Origin: CAVTHK01 sp964552235
GTDB lineage: Bacteria; Spirochaetota; Spirochaetia; SZUA-6; CAVTHK01
DNA length: 64,000 bases
Reading direction: 5' to 3'
Assembly: GCA_964552235.1 (NCBI GenBank)
Contig: CAZKGO010000013.1
Coordinates: forward strand, 10,699-74,698
Each line of letters opens with the position of its first letter. The stretch's first letter is position 1. The translations under genes and the position numbers were made by a program. Below the pieces are notes generated by a model. That model saw nothing but the letters and a program-made list of their open reading frames with translations. It did not search any database and had not been told where the DNA came from. Shown here in pieces: positions 23,159-32,112 of the stretch.

Positions 23159-24240
23159 CACCGGTTCTCCTTTTCGAAGCGGGCCATGAACGACACCAGC
23201 GCATCGACGCCTTCCTGGGGCATGGCGTTGTAGAGGCTGGCCCTCATGCCGCCGACCGACCGGTGGCCCGCCAGCGACTGCAGGCCCGCGCTCGCGGCTT
23301 CGGAGACGAACTTCTTCTCCATCGCCTGGGTCGGCAGCCCGAAGGTGACGTTCATCCACGAACGGTCGGGCCCCGTGATCTTGGCCGCGAACAGCTTCGA
23401 GGAGTCGAGGAACGAGTAGAGGGTCTGGGCCTTTTTCCGGTTGCGGTCAGCCATGCCCCGCACACCCCCGTTCTCCGCCACCCAGTCCAGCACGAGACCC
23501 GCCACGTAGATCGCGTGGCAGGGAGGCGTGTTGTACAGCGACCGGCCCTTGGCGTGGACCTGGTAGGACAGCATGGCAGGCAGGCGGTCCGTCGAGCGGC
23601 CGAGGAGGTCCCGGCGGATCACGACCACCGTCAGGCCTGCGGGGCCGATGTTCTTCTGGGCCGCGGCGTAGATCAAGCCGAAGCGCCCGCAGTCGAAGGG
23701 CTCCGAAAGGAGACTCGACGACATGTCGGCGACGAGCGGCACAGCGCCCGACTCGGGGTAGCTGCGGAAGCGCGTGCCGAAGATCGTGTTGTTGGACGTG
23801 ACGTGCAGATAATCGGCCTGCGGATCGAGAGCTCCTGGCTCGATGGCGGGGATCTCGGTGAATCCCTGCGCCTCGGACGAGGCCGCGACGCGAACCGTGC
23901 CCAGCTTGCGCGCCTCCTCGATCGCGCGCTTCGACCAGTGGCCCGAGCACACGTAGTCGGCGCTTCGCCGTTCGGTGAAGAGGTTCATGGGAACCATCGA
24001 GAACTGCAGGGAGGCGCCGCCCTGCAGGAACAGGACTTCGTAGCCGTCGGGCACGGCCAACAGCTGCCGCAGGCGCTCGTCGGCGTGGGCCAGGATCCGT
24101 TCGAAGTCGGGCGACCGGTGGCTCATCTCCATGACCGAGATGCCGGTGGAGCCGAGGCTCAGCGTCTCGCGCTGCACCTGCTCCAGCACGGGCTCCGGCA
24201 GCACGGCTGGACCGGGGGCGAAGTTGTACGGACGTTTCAC
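23158..24240 (-). CDS. serC: Phosphoserine aminotransferase
   Basis: 360 residues. PLP enzyme converting 3-phosphohydroxypyruvate and glutamate to phosphoserine. N terminus YNFAPGPAVLPEPVL and motif MSHRSPDF are typical; the PLP lysine is in AAAQKNIGPAGLTVV. C-terminal GHRSVGGMRASLYNAMP is the family ending. GTG at 24238-24240 overlaps the rex stop (GTGA) and has an excellent AAAGGAGGAG ribosome site, which decides the start. Couples to serA downstream. Confidence 0.92.
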   Translation of the reverse strand: MKRPYNFAPGPAVLPEPVLEQVQRETLSLGSTGISVMEMSHRSPDFERILAHADERLRQLLAVPDGYEVLFLQGGASLQFSMVPMNLFTERRSADYVCSGHWSKRAIEEARKLGTVRVAASSEAQGFTEIPAIEPGALDPQADYLHVTSNNTIFGTRFRSYPESGAVPLVADMSSSLLSEPFDCGRFGLIYAAAQKNIGPAGLTVVVIRRDLLGRSTDRLPAMLSYQVHAKGRSLYNTPPCHAIYVAGLVLDWVAENGGVRGMADRNRKKAQTLYSFLDSSKLFAAKITGPDRSWMNVTFGLPTQAMEKKFVSEAASAGLQSLAGHRSVGGMRASLYNAMPQEGVDALVSFMARFEKENR

Positions 24241-24878
24241 TTGTTCTCCTCCTTTGCGTGGATCAGCATCGACAGGTATCGCAGCTCGTCCAGAATGGAA
24301 AGGCTGCTGCAGGCCAGACCATGAACATCGCCACCAGGCGGGCGCCCGCTCAGGTTGAGCAGTCCCCTGACGCCGCCGCGGGCGAGTCGGGCCAGCAGCT
24401 CCCTCGACGCGTCGGAGGCTGAAGTGAGAAGCGCGATCTCGATCCCTTCGCGCCTGGCCACGTTCTCGATTTCGTACGTCGGGAACAGAGGCACCCGCGA
24501 CCGCGCCGTCTCCAGCCGGTTGGTATTGGAGTCGAATCCCGCGACTATGGCGCACCCCTCCAGCGCGCCGGCGCCTACGAGGGCTTCACCCAGCCAATCC
24601 AGACCGACCACGCACAGGCGGATCGGCCTCCCCAGCCCCGTCTTGACCTCCAGAAGCCGCATGAGCTGCGACACCTCGTACCCCACCGGAGAGGGACCCA
24701 GCCCACCGACGCTGCTGATGTCGCGTCGAACCGACGCTGCACTCGTGCCCAGTCGCCCCGCGAGGTCGAAGGAGGTCACACGAGGCAGCCCACCGGCGGA
24801 CAACTCCTGCAGGCGAGCATAGAGAGCACAGAGGCGCTTGAGAGTGGCAGTCGCAGGCAGGCGACCCTTTCTGATCAC
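24237..24878 (-). CDS. rex: Rex-family redox-sensing repressor
   Basis: 213 residues, the usual Rex length. N-terminal winged helix (LAGRLGTSAASVRRDISSVG matches the Rex recognition region, with GYEV following), then a Rossmann domain LCVVGLDWLGEALVG and a C-terminal swap helix. The canonical GxGxxG is altered to GLDWLG, so NADH affinity may differ. Rex proteins repress fermentation and respiration genes until NADH rises. Here it heads serC-serA, an unusual context that could couple NAD-dependent serine synthesis to redox state. GTG at 24876-24878; the predicted transcription start is about two bases upstream, so it may be leaderless. Confidence 0.75.
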   Translation of the reverse strand: MIRKGRLPATATLKRLCALYARLQELSAGGLPRVTSFDLAGRLGTSAASVRRDISSVGGLGPSPVGYEVSQLMRLLEVKTGLGRPIRLCVVGLDWLGEALVGAGALEGCAIVAGFDSNTNRLETARSRVPLFPTYEIENVARREGIEIALLTSASDASRELLARLARGGVRGLLNLSGRPPGGDVHGLACSSLSILDELRYLSMLIHAKEENK

Positions 24879-24886
24879 AGAGTCAC

Positions 24887-24915
24887 AGACTATCGGTGAA
24901 CAAAGGAGATGTCAA
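24887..24915 (-). promoter_or_regulatory. Promoter of rex-serC-serA
   Basis: TTGACA (24910-24915) and TAGTCT (24887-24892) with a 17-base spacer on the minus strand. An inverted TCAC-N9-GTGA (24883-24899) overlaps the -10 and could be an operator; it is not the standard Rex box. The gap 24879-24998 has no other feature. Confidence 0.55.
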
Positions 24916-24998
24916 GGGTTTTCAGGGCGAAGAAAAGGCTTCGGGGGCTCCTCAGCTGTGAAAATACAAACAGAAATCGTCGGAATACTGTGCGTCTG

Positions 24999-26744
24999 CT
25001 ATACGAAGGTGTCCGGATCGAGATAAGCCGCCATCTGGATGACTCGCTCCAGGTAGCCTGCCTTTCGCTTCTTCACGAAGATTTGAAGGAGGGCATAGCG
25101 GGCCTCCTCGTCGACACGCCACATCTGGATGCTCAGCGTGTCGCCCTCGGACAGGCCGGTGTTGTCGGCCACTGATCCGGGAACGACCTGCCGAATCACG
25201 TACTCCGCTTCCCACAGGAATCCCCCAGCCGGCTCCACCCGCAGCCCGAAGAGAGGCGGCAGCGCGTTGATCCGGGCGTCCCGCTCCAGCGCAATCTCCA
25301 TGGGGCTCCTTGGCCGCTTCTCCAGCTTGACGAGACCCGACAGGGATTGCGAGCCGCGTCGCCACGAGCAGGCGATCAGCGTCTCGGCCGGGAGGTCGAG
25401 CAGGTAGTCCTGCAGATCCCGGATGCGCGAAAAGGCGCGGCCGTTGACAGCCTGGATTCGATCGCCGGGCTTCAAACCGGCACGCTCAGCGGCCTGGCCC
25501 GGCACCGAGTAAACCACCTCCAGGCCCTGGTCGGTCTCCATCAGCGCGGCCCCGATCCAGGAATGGCTGACCTCGCCTCCCCTCATCAACTCGGGCAGCA
25601 CCTTTCGAATCCAGTGCTGCGGAATGGCGAAGCTTAACCCTTCGTAGGGCTTGATCCCCGCGAACACCATGCCAAGAAGATCTCCCCGCTCGTTGAGCAG
25701 GGGACCGCCGCTGTTGCCGGGGTTCACGGGGGCGTCGATCTGAATCACGTCGCCCATCTGCAGCAGACGTCTGCGGCCCGTCGCGGAGACGATCCCCGAC
25801 GTGACCGTGTTCTGGAGAAAGGGGTCCACCGGCGATCCAATGGCCAGCACCTTCTCCCCCTCGGTGACCCTGGGATGGGTGTGGAGAGCGAACACGTACT
25901 CGGGCCGAACCTCCACTTTCAGCAGGGCGAGATCGAAGACCGGATCCCAGGCGATCACCTTGGCCGGGACGCGCTCCTCGGCCCGGCGCGGAAGCCGCAC
26001 GTACAGCCGCGAGTAGCCTTCGTACTTGGGATCCACTTCGCTGGCCACGACGTGGTGGTTGGTGAGCAGGTAGCCTCGGTCGTCCACGAAGAAGCCGCTG
26101 CCCATGGCGCGATCGGGCAGACCCACACCGCCTTCGAACCGGATCCCCTTGTCGACCCAGATGGTGGCGGTGCCTTTCAGCATTGTGGCGGTGCTGGGCG
26201 CTTCGACCACGCCCGTGCGCGCCTGCTCGAACAGGGAGGCCGCGCCCTTTTCTGCGAACACCCGCGAAAGGGCGTCGAGCTCGCCGGCGCCCAGCAGGCC
26301 CGCTTCGATGCTGCGGGCCAGGTACAGCGAAGCAGAGACCGCATCGCCGGCCCGGGTGCGCTCCTCGATGAGCGCAGCCGCGATGCGCGGCAGCGACCAG
26401 TCGGGAAAGCGCGACGCCTCTCCCATCGCCTGCAGCGACAGGTACAGCCGGTAGGCCTCCGCCGGGTCAGGCGCCGCCGCAGCGGCAGCAAACGCCGCAG
26501 CGACGCCCTCGATCGCCCGCTGGCGGTAGCCCGCCAGATCGCCGCCGTCGGTTCCGGCATCGCCCGTGCGCTTGAGGAACTCGATGTCCTGCAGCGCGCG
26601 CAGGTAGTTGCCCGATTCCAGCGTCTGCTGGATGTCGCGGGCCCTCACCTGCTCGAGCGTGGCGGGCCCGCTCGCCATTCGCGCAGACAGGCATCCCGCC
26701 AGCGCTGCGGCGGCAGCGACCAGGACGAGGGACCGGAGCGTCAC
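24999..26744 (-). CDS. HtrA-like trypsin-fold protease, lipoprotein
   Basis: 581 residues. Signal peptide with lipobox LAGC, then a TPR-like helical segment (about 30-170). The protease domain has His in LLTNHHVVAS, Asp in DPVFDLALLKVE and Ser in NPGNSGGPLLNERG. Two PDZ-like domains follow (AAERAGLKPGDRIQAVNGR; GSVADNTGLSEGDTLSI). Ordinary DegP lacks the long helical N terminus. It would degrade or refold misfolded proteins at the periplasmic membrane face. GTG at 26742-26744 overlaps the upstream gene's stop (GTGA); the longer frame read into the TPR gene is rejected. It is the last gene of the ftsH run, a plausible envelope-quality-control unit. Confidence 0.85.
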   Translation of the reverse strand: MTLRSLVLVAAAAALAGCLSARMASGPATLEQVRARDIQQTLESGNYLRALQDIEFLKRTGDAGTDGGDLAGYRQRAIEGVAAAFAAAAAAPDPAEAYRLYLSLQAMGEASRFPDWSLPRIAAALIEERTRAGDAVSASLYLARSIEAGLLGAGELDALSRVFAEKGAASLFEQARTGVVEAPSTATMLKGTATIWVDKGIRFEGGVGLPDRAMGSGFFVDDRGYLLTNHHVVASEVDPKYEGYSRLYVRLPRRAEERVPAKVIAWDPVFDLALLKVEVRPEYVFALHTHPRVTEGEKVLAIGSPVDPFLQNTVTSGIVSATGRRRLLQMGDVIQIDAPVNPGNSGGPLLNERGDLLGMVFAGIKPYEGLSFAIPQHWIRKVLPELMRGGEVSHSWIGAALMETDQGLEVVYSVPGQAAERAGLKPGDRIQAVNGRAFSRIRDLQDYLLDLPAETLIACSWRRGSQSLSGLVKLEKRPRSPMEIALERDARINALPPLFGLRVEPAGGFLWEAEYVIRQVVPGSVADNTGLSEGDTLSIQMWRVDEEARYALLQIFVKKRKAGYLERVIQMAAYLDPDTFV

Positions 26745-28309
26745 GGCCGCGTCTCCCTTGGCGCGACGATGGCGGGCCACAGCGACGCGGCAGAGGGACG
26801 ATCCTCGAAAACCGGCGTCGATCGCTCCGGCACTCCGTCTTCGTCGTAGTCCCACAACCAACGCCGCTGCTGGTAGTCGACGCTGTAGTCCGCGATGCCG
26901 TTGTGATTGAGATCCACCTCGATTCTCAGCAGCCCGTCCGCCGACCATCGCTCGAACACGTCGAAAGCCCCGTCGCCATCCAGGTCGCGCTCCCCGGCCG
27001 ACGGGCGGCCTTCGCGGAACGTCACCACGTAGTCGCGGCGCCCATCGGCGTTTCCGTCCTCTTCGAAGCCGCTCGGCAGACCCGCCTCCAGAGTCCAGGT
27101 TCTGCGGACACCCGCCGGCCCGACCGAACTCACGGCCCTCGCGGCCATGGCCAGGGTCGCTTCCTGCGGGACGTTGCCGAGCAACCGGAGGCGGACGACG
27201 CCCTCGCTGCCCGCTCCCTCGATGAACGGCCCCTGGATTCTGCGCGGTGGCAGGTCGAACCGCCACGTGAGGCCGTCGCGGACCATCTGCACGGCCGACA
27301 GATACGGATAGGGCGAGTAGTCGAACCGGGCGCCGTCCGCGACCAACACGCCGCCGTCGAAACGAACGTCCGCGGCCAGATCCTGGTTGGAGTCGCGAAT
27401 CCACGACCGCAGGGAGCCTCGCTCGTACTCGTAGATCTCTTCGGCGATCCCGTCACGGTTCTCGTCCACCCATCGACGGCCGCTGTAGCCGCCTATCTGT
27501 TCGTCGAAGCGCTCCTTGAGCCCGGGGTCGTGGGCCGCGGCCCGAGCGACCGCGACCAGGAGATCAACCTGAAGGTTGCCGCCCGCGGCAAAGAAGCGGT
27601 CCAGGGTCGCCCGGTCGGCTTTGGCGGCAAAGGCCTCGGCAAAGACCCGCGCGTCGGCCGCCGGCCTGACCGCGTAGTCTTCGGGCAGCAGGGCGCCCCG
27701 CGCGACCGCAGCCAGAGCCCGCTCCGCCGCGATGGCGGGATCGTCCGGCACGACCATGGCCGCGAGATCGAGGGCTTCCCTGACCGGAAGGCCGGCGGTC
27801 CGCAGGGCGCGCGCCCGCAGCAGGTGCAGCACTGCGTCGGCCGGATGCCGCCTGAGGCCGGCCTCGATCGCGGAAAGGGCCGCCTCCTGCCGCCCGAGGC
27901 CCAGCAGGGCGGCCGCCGTCAGGCGGAACGGCTCGACGCCGCCGACATCGGACGGAGCGAGGCTGTCGAGGATGCGCAAGGCCTGCTCGCAGCGTCCGAC
28001 GCGCACCAGGAGCGCGGCCAGATCGAGCTTTGCCGCGCCCATGCCGGCTTTCTCGAAGCGGGCGTTCTCGAGCGCCCTCTCGAGCATCGAGATGGCGCGC
28101 TGGACATCGGTGCCGGCATGGAGGCGAGACAGGTAGTAGAACGCGTCGCTGGCGCCGGGATCCAGCTCCGAGGCAGCGGTGAGAAACCGCTCGGCGGCAG
28201 CCCGGTCGCCGCCGACCAGCGCGTCGATGCCCAGAAGCAGGAACGGCTGCGCCGGAGACGCGAGGGCGAGGACCGGGATCAGGAGGAGCGCAGGGACGTA
28301 GCCCCTCAT
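26741..28309 (-). CDS. TPR protein with calcium-loop-like Asp repeats
   Basis: 522 residues: signal peptide (VPALLLIPVLALASPAQP), TPR-like helical repeats to about residue 240, then a beta-rich half studded with Asp-rich loops: DENRDGIAEE, DSNQDLAADV, DGNADGRRDY, DLDGDGAFDV, DLNHNGIADY and DYDEDGVPER. These fit the DxDxDG calcium-binding loop of EF-hand, dockerin or thrombospondin-3 type. Exported, probably periplasmic. ATG at 28307-28309 overlaps the ftsH stop (ATGA), and its own stop overlaps the HtrA start. Calcium binding is inference; the context suggests a partner of the two proteases. Confidence 0.75.
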   Translation of the reverse strand: MRGYVPALLLIPVLALASPAQPFLLLGIDALVGGDRAAAERFLTAASELDPGASDAFYYLSRLHAGTDVQRAISMLERALENARFEKAGMGAAKLDLAALLVRVGRCEQALRILDSLAPSDVGGVEPFRLTAAALLGLGRQEAALSAIEAGLRRHPADAVLHLLRARALRTAGLPVREALDLAAMVVPDDPAIAAERALAAVARGALLPEDYAVRPAADARVFAEAFAAKADRATLDRFFAAGGNLQVDLLVAVARAAAHDPGLKERFDEQIGGYSGRRWVDENRDGIAEEIYEYERGSLRSWIRDSNQDLAADVRFDGGVLVADGARFDYSPYPYLSAVQMVRDGLTWRFDLPPRRIQGPFIEGAGSEGVVRLRLLGNVPQEATLAMAARAVSSVGPAGVRRTWTLEAGLPSGFEEDGNADGRRDYVVTFREGRPSAGERDLDGDGAFDVFERWSADGLLRIEVDLNHNGIADYSVDYQQRRWLWDYDEDGVPERSTPVFEDRPSAASLWPAIVAPRETRP

Positions 28310-30171
28310 GAGTCTGACTCGTCGCTCCGCTTTGCCGCGGGGAGTCCGAGCAGGCCGCGGACCTCCGCGTCGTCCAGGGTCTCCCTGATGATCAGGGCAT
28401 CGGTGAGGCTGTCCATCTGGGCCCGGTGCTCCTGGAGCAGCCTGGTGGCCTTTTCGAGGCAGCTCTGCACGATCGCCCGGATCTCGTAGTCGATCTTCTG
28501 GGCGGTCTCCTCCGAGTAGTCCTTGTGCCGCGCGATCTCCTTGCCGATGAAGATCGGTTCTTCCTTCTGCCCGTAGGCGATCGGGCCGAGAGCCTCGCTC
28601 ATGCCCCATTCGCAGACCATCTTGCGCGCGATATCCGTCGCCTGCTCGATATCGGCCTGGGCCCCCGTCGAGGTCTGCCCGTAGACGATGCTTTCCGCGG
28701 CGTAGCCTCCCATCGCGATCGTCACCCGGTCGAGCAGCCATCCCCGGTTGCGCGAGTAGGCGTCGGACTCCGGCAGCGATATGGCCATGCCCAGCGCCCG
28801 CCCGTGGGGGATGATCGTGACCTTGTGCAGGGGATCGGCATTCTCCAGGTAGTAGTGGAGCAGCGCGTGGCCGGCCTCGTGGTAGGCCGTCACCTTCTTT
28901 TCCTTCGGCGGGATCACGCGCGACTTGCGCGCCACACCCATCAGCACCTTGTCGCGGGCCTCCTCGAACTCGGCCATGCCGACCCGCTCCTTATTCTTCC
29001 GACCGGCATAGAGCGCGGCTTCGTTGACCAGGTTCGCCAGGTCGGCGCCCGATGTGCCTGCCGTCGCTCTGGCGATCCGGCTCATGTCCACGTCGGAGCC
29101 CACCGGGATCTTGGCGGCGTGGATGCGCAGGATCGCCTCCCGCTCCTTGACGTCCGGCATGTCCACCACGACCTGGCGGTCGAAGCGGCCGGGTCGCAGC
29201 AGGGCCGGGTCGAGGACGTCGGGGCGGTTGGTGGCCGCCAGTATGATCACGCCGTCCTTGGTGTCGAACCCGTCCATCTCGACCAGCATCTGGTTAAGCG
29301 TCTGTTCGCGCTCGTCATGACCTCCGCCATAGCCGGCGCCCCGAGTCCGCCCGACTGCGTCGAGCTCGTCGATGAACAGGATGCAGGGCGCGTTCTTCCT
29401 GCCCTGTTCAAAGAGGTCCCGCACCCGGCTGGCCCCCACGCCGACGAACATCTCCACGAAATCCGAGCCCGACATATGGAAGAAGGGCACGTTCGCCTCG
29501 CCGGCGATCGCCTTGGCCAGGAGCGTCTTGCCCGTTCCGGGCATGCCGACCAGCAGAACTCCCTTGGGGATCTTGGCGCCGATCCTGGTGAAGCGGCCGG
29601 GGCTCTTGAGGAACTCCACCACTTCCTGAAGCTCGTACTTGGCCTCCTCCTGGCCGGCGACGTCGGCAAAGGTCACCTTCTTGCCGCGGTCCAGGTACCG
29701 CTTGGCCCGGCTCTTGCCGAAAGAGAACGCCTTGTTGCCGCTGCCCTGGATCTGCCGGAACATGAACCAGATAAAGAAGAATCCGATGAACCACGGCAGG
29801 AACTCGAACAGCACCTTGAGCGGCGACACGGTGCGGGAGCCGCCCTGGATCACGACCTTGTTGTCGACCATGCGGTCGATCAGGTTGCCGTCGAAGTAGG
29901 GAATGATCGTACGGAACGAGGTGACGGTGCTCGAGCCGTCCTTGAGTTCGCCGCGGATCAGCTGCCCGTCCAGGATCTTGACCGACTGCACCTTGCCCGT
30001 TTCGAGGTAGTTGAGGAAGTGCGAGTACGGGATCTCCCGCGCCATATCGGTGTCCTGCAGGAAGAAGAAAAAGACGAAGAACCCGATCAGGACGAGCAGG
30101 GACACGAGGGCCGCCCTGTTGTTGAAGTTGAACCGCTGGTTCTTCGGGTCGTTTTCGTTGTTGTTTGGCAC
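28306..30171 (-). CDS. ftsH: ATP-dependent zinc metalloprotease FtsH
   Basis: 621 residues. Two N-terminal membrane helices (LVSLLVLIGFFVFFFFL and LPWFIGFFFIWFMF) flank a periplasmic loop. AAA+ ATPase with Walker A GMPGTGKTLLAK, Walker B ILFIDELDAVG and the second region of homology NRPDVLDPALLRPGRFD; the peptidase has zinc motif HEAGH. It extracts and degrades membrane proteins and unstable regulators. ATG at 30169-30171, two bases after the tilS stop. The C-terminal tail is acidic (SDESDS). Fully canonical. Confidence 0.95.
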   Translation of the reverse strand: MPNNNENDPKNQRFNFNNRAALVSLLVLIGFFVFFFFLQDTDMAREIPYSHFLNYLETGKVQSVKILDGQLIRGELKDGSSTVTSFRTIIPYFDGNLIDRMVDNKVVIQGGSRTVSPLKVLFEFLPWFIGFFFIWFMFRQIQGSGNKAFSFGKSRAKRYLDRGKKVTFADVAGQEEAKYELQEVVEFLKSPGRFTRIGAKIPKGVLLVGMPGTGKTLLAKAIAGEANVPFFHMSGSDFVEMFVGVGASRVRDLFEQGRKNAPCILFIDELDAVGRTRGAGYGGGHDEREQTLNQMLVEMDGFDTKDGVIILAATNRPDVLDPALLRPGRFDRQVVVDMPDVKEREAILRIHAAKIPVGSDVDMSRIARATAGTSGADLANLVNEAALYAGRKNKERVGMAEFEEARDKVLMGVARKSRVIPPKEKKVTAYHEAGHALLHYYLENADPLHKVTIIPHGRALGMAISLPESDAYSRNRGWLLDRVTIAMGGYAAESIVYGQTSTGAQADIEQATDIARKMVCEWGMSEALGPIAYGQKEEPIFIGKEIARHKDYSEETAQKIDYEIRAIVQSCLEKATRLLQEHRAQMDSLTDALIIRETLDDAEVRGLLGLPAAKRSDESDS

Positions 30172-30173
30172 CT

Positions 30174-31565
30174 TCAGCTCCGTCTTCCGTGAATAGACGT
30201 CAGACTGATCGAGCCGCCTCCCGGCAGGCCTTCTCTATCCGCCGCGACCGCGCCCCACGGCAGGGCGATCACCGCCACGACTCCCAGGGAGTCGGCAACA
30301 ACCGCCGCGTCGTCACGAGCATCGAGAGGCACTCCCCACTGGTTCAGGAGTTTCTTGAGGCTCTTGGCGCCGGCTGCCGTGTGCAGGCGGTCGCCCCGAC
30401 GGCGGGAACGGACAATCACGGGCGGTCGCACGCCTGGTCCCTCGATTCCGACGCTTCGTGATCGCCTGCCGGGCTGTGCGACTTTCCCCCGAAGCCGCAG
30501 CCTGTACGAGCCAGCGTGCGATGTTCCCGGCCCGGCTACAAGAGTAAAGTATCCTGTTTTGTCGGGGCAGACAATATGCGGACCGACGAGAAACCGGCCC
30601 GCCTCCAGGCTGATCCGCGCTCCCGCGAAGCTGACCCCGCCCTCCAGGTGAGCGGGACGGCTTTCGAGCAGGCCGCGGATCGCCCGGTAGGGCAGCCTGT
30701 TCCGCACAGCCGTCACCCTGTCCAGGACCCGGTACAGCGACTCGGTCCTGAGCGCGAGCGGCAACGCAAAGAGCTCGTCGGCTCCCGCCGAGAAGCGACG
30801 GGGGCCTTCCGCGCGCCAGACGTCGCGCAGCTCCAGCTCGGCTTCGACAAAGGCGGCGAGAGCGGACATCTTGCGCGACAGGGACCGGAGAGCGACCCGG
30901 TGCCCGGGAAAGACCCGTCTGGCGACCGGCATCAGGTCCGCCCGGATGCGGTTGCGGAGGAAGCGCCTGTCGTCGTTCGACGAGTCGATGCGGGTGCTCT
31001 GCCCGCGCGCCGCCAGGAACCGCACCACCTCCGCGCGCGGGCAGTCCAGCAGCGGCCGGATCACGTCGCCGGCGCGCGGCTGGATTCCCGCCAGGCCCCG
31101 CGCGCTCGACCCCTGGAAGAAGCGCATGATCATCGTCTCGACCTGGTCGTCGGCGGTGTGTCCGAGGGCGATGGCCGCGCACCCGTGGGCCCGTGCCGCC
31201 GCGCGCAGGCAACCCATCCTGTAGACCCGCGCGGTCTCTTCGAGGCTCCGGTGGCTGCGCCGGGCCCGGCTTTCCAGCAGGCCGGGCTCGGCGGCCATGG
31301 TCGTCAGAGCGACCCCGAGGCCGCAGCACAGGCGCTCGACTGCGGCCCGCTCGGCGTCCCTCTCCGCGGCCGTACGGATGCCGTGGTCGATGTGCGCCGC
31401 CACTACGCCCAGGCCGCGCCGGGGCCCCACCTCGTGCAGGGCCAGCAGGAGCGCGGTCGAATCGGGACCGCCCGAACAGCCGACGAGAATCCGGGATCCC
31501 GGCTCAGCTGCCAGATGGTCGAGAGCCTGGTCAACCTGTGCCAGCAGCTTTTCGGTTGATCTCAT
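30174..31565 (-). CDS. tilS: tRNA(Ile)-lysidine synthetase
   Basis: 463 residues. Modifies C34 of a CAT tRNA-Ile to lysidine using ATP and lysine. PP-loop motif GCSGGPDSTALLLAL, followed by AHIDHGIR and ALGHTADDQVETMIMR, and the C-terminal TilS-C region (RSRRRGDRLHTAAG, LKKLLNQWGVP). ATG at 31563-31565 overlaps the end of pth by 35 bases. Its presence means that a CAT tRNA other than Met must exist; the tRNA at 5571 looks like elongator Met. Confidence 0.88.
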   Translation of the reverse strand: MRSTEKLLAQVDQALDHLAAEPGSRILVGCSGGPDSTALLLALHEVGPRRGLGVVAAHIDHGIRTAAERDAERAAVERLCCGLGVALTTMAAEPGLLESRARRSHRSLEETARVYRMGCLRAAARAHGCAAIALGHTADDQVETMIMRFFQGSSARGLAGIQPRAGDVIRPLLDCPRAEVVRFLAARGQSTRIDSSNDDRRFLRNRIRADLMPVARRVFPGHRVALRSLSRKMSALAAFVEAELELRDVWRAEGPRRFSAGADELFALPLALRTESLYRVLDRVTAVRNRLPYRAIRGLLESRPAHLEGGVSFAGARISLEAGRFLVGPHIVCPDKTGYFTLVAGPGTSHAGSYRLRLRGKVAQPGRRSRSVGIEGPGVRPPVIVRSRRRGDRLHTAAGAKSLKKLLNQWGVPLDARDDAAVVADSLGVVAVIALPWGAVAADREGLPGGGSISLTSIHGRRS

Positions 31566-32109
31566 TCATGACCCGCTCGGCGCCTTCGTCGCGCAGCCTC
31601 AGCAAGGCGTCCGCAGCCTGGTTCACCGCCCGATCGAGCGCCGCGGCCTCATCGGGTCCCGGTCTGCTCAGCACCCAGGGCACGATGTCCTCGCGCGAAT
31701 CCGGACGTCCGATCCCGATGACGAGCCGGACGATCTCGGTGGTCCCCGCATGCCGGATCAGCGATTCGAGGCCTTTCTGGCCGCCCGCGGACCCGCGCGC
31801 GCGAAGACGGCACTGACCTGCCGGAAGGTCGAGGCTGTCGCAGACCACGACCACCTCCGGGAGCCGGGCATTTGCGTGCCTGAGCACCGCGGCGAGGATC
31901 TCGCCCGAGGCGTTCATGTAGGTCAGAGGCTTGACGAGATACAGGGGCGCCGCCCCTGCGGCTGCATGGGCCACGGCATACCGTCTCCACACCGGCCGCT
32001 TCCAGCGCAGCCGCAGGCGCGCCGCCAGACGATCGACCACGGCGTACCCGACGTTGTGGCGACTGCCTTCGTACATGGGCCCGGGATTGCCCAGACCGAT
32101 CGCAACCAG
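31531..32109 (-). CDS. pth: Peptidyl-tRNA hydrolase with probable CTG start
   Basis: 192 residues if started at CTG 32107-32109. It recycles peptidyl-tRNA released by stalled ribosomes. Active-site residues are all visible: Asn in GLGNPGP, His in SRHNVGY, Asn in LTYMNASG and Asp in VVCDSLDLPAG. The only ATG in frame (MYEGSRHNVG) would lose the first strand and the GNPG Asn. Upstream of it the frame reads RLVAIGLGNPGP, bounded by the TAG that also ends rplY in the same frame. GGAGAG sits seven bases before CTG. No ATG, GTG or TTG exists between the TAG and GNPG. Confidence 0.85.
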   Translation of the reverse strand: MVAIGLGNPGPMYEGSRHNVGYAVVDRLAARLRLRWKRPVWRRYAVAHAAAGAAPLYLVKPLTYMNASGEILAAVLRHANARLPEVVVVCDSLDLPAGQCRLRARGSAGGQKGLESLIRHAGTTEIVRLVIGIGRPDSREDIVPWVLSRPGPDEAAALDRAVNQAADALLRLRDEGAERVMNEINRKAAGTG

Positions 32110-32112
32110 ACG

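Noticed and set aside
24883..24899. Canonical Rex operator
   Set aside because: The half-sites are in the opposite order (TCAC then GTGA) from the known Rex box, so only an unnamed inverted repeat is reported.
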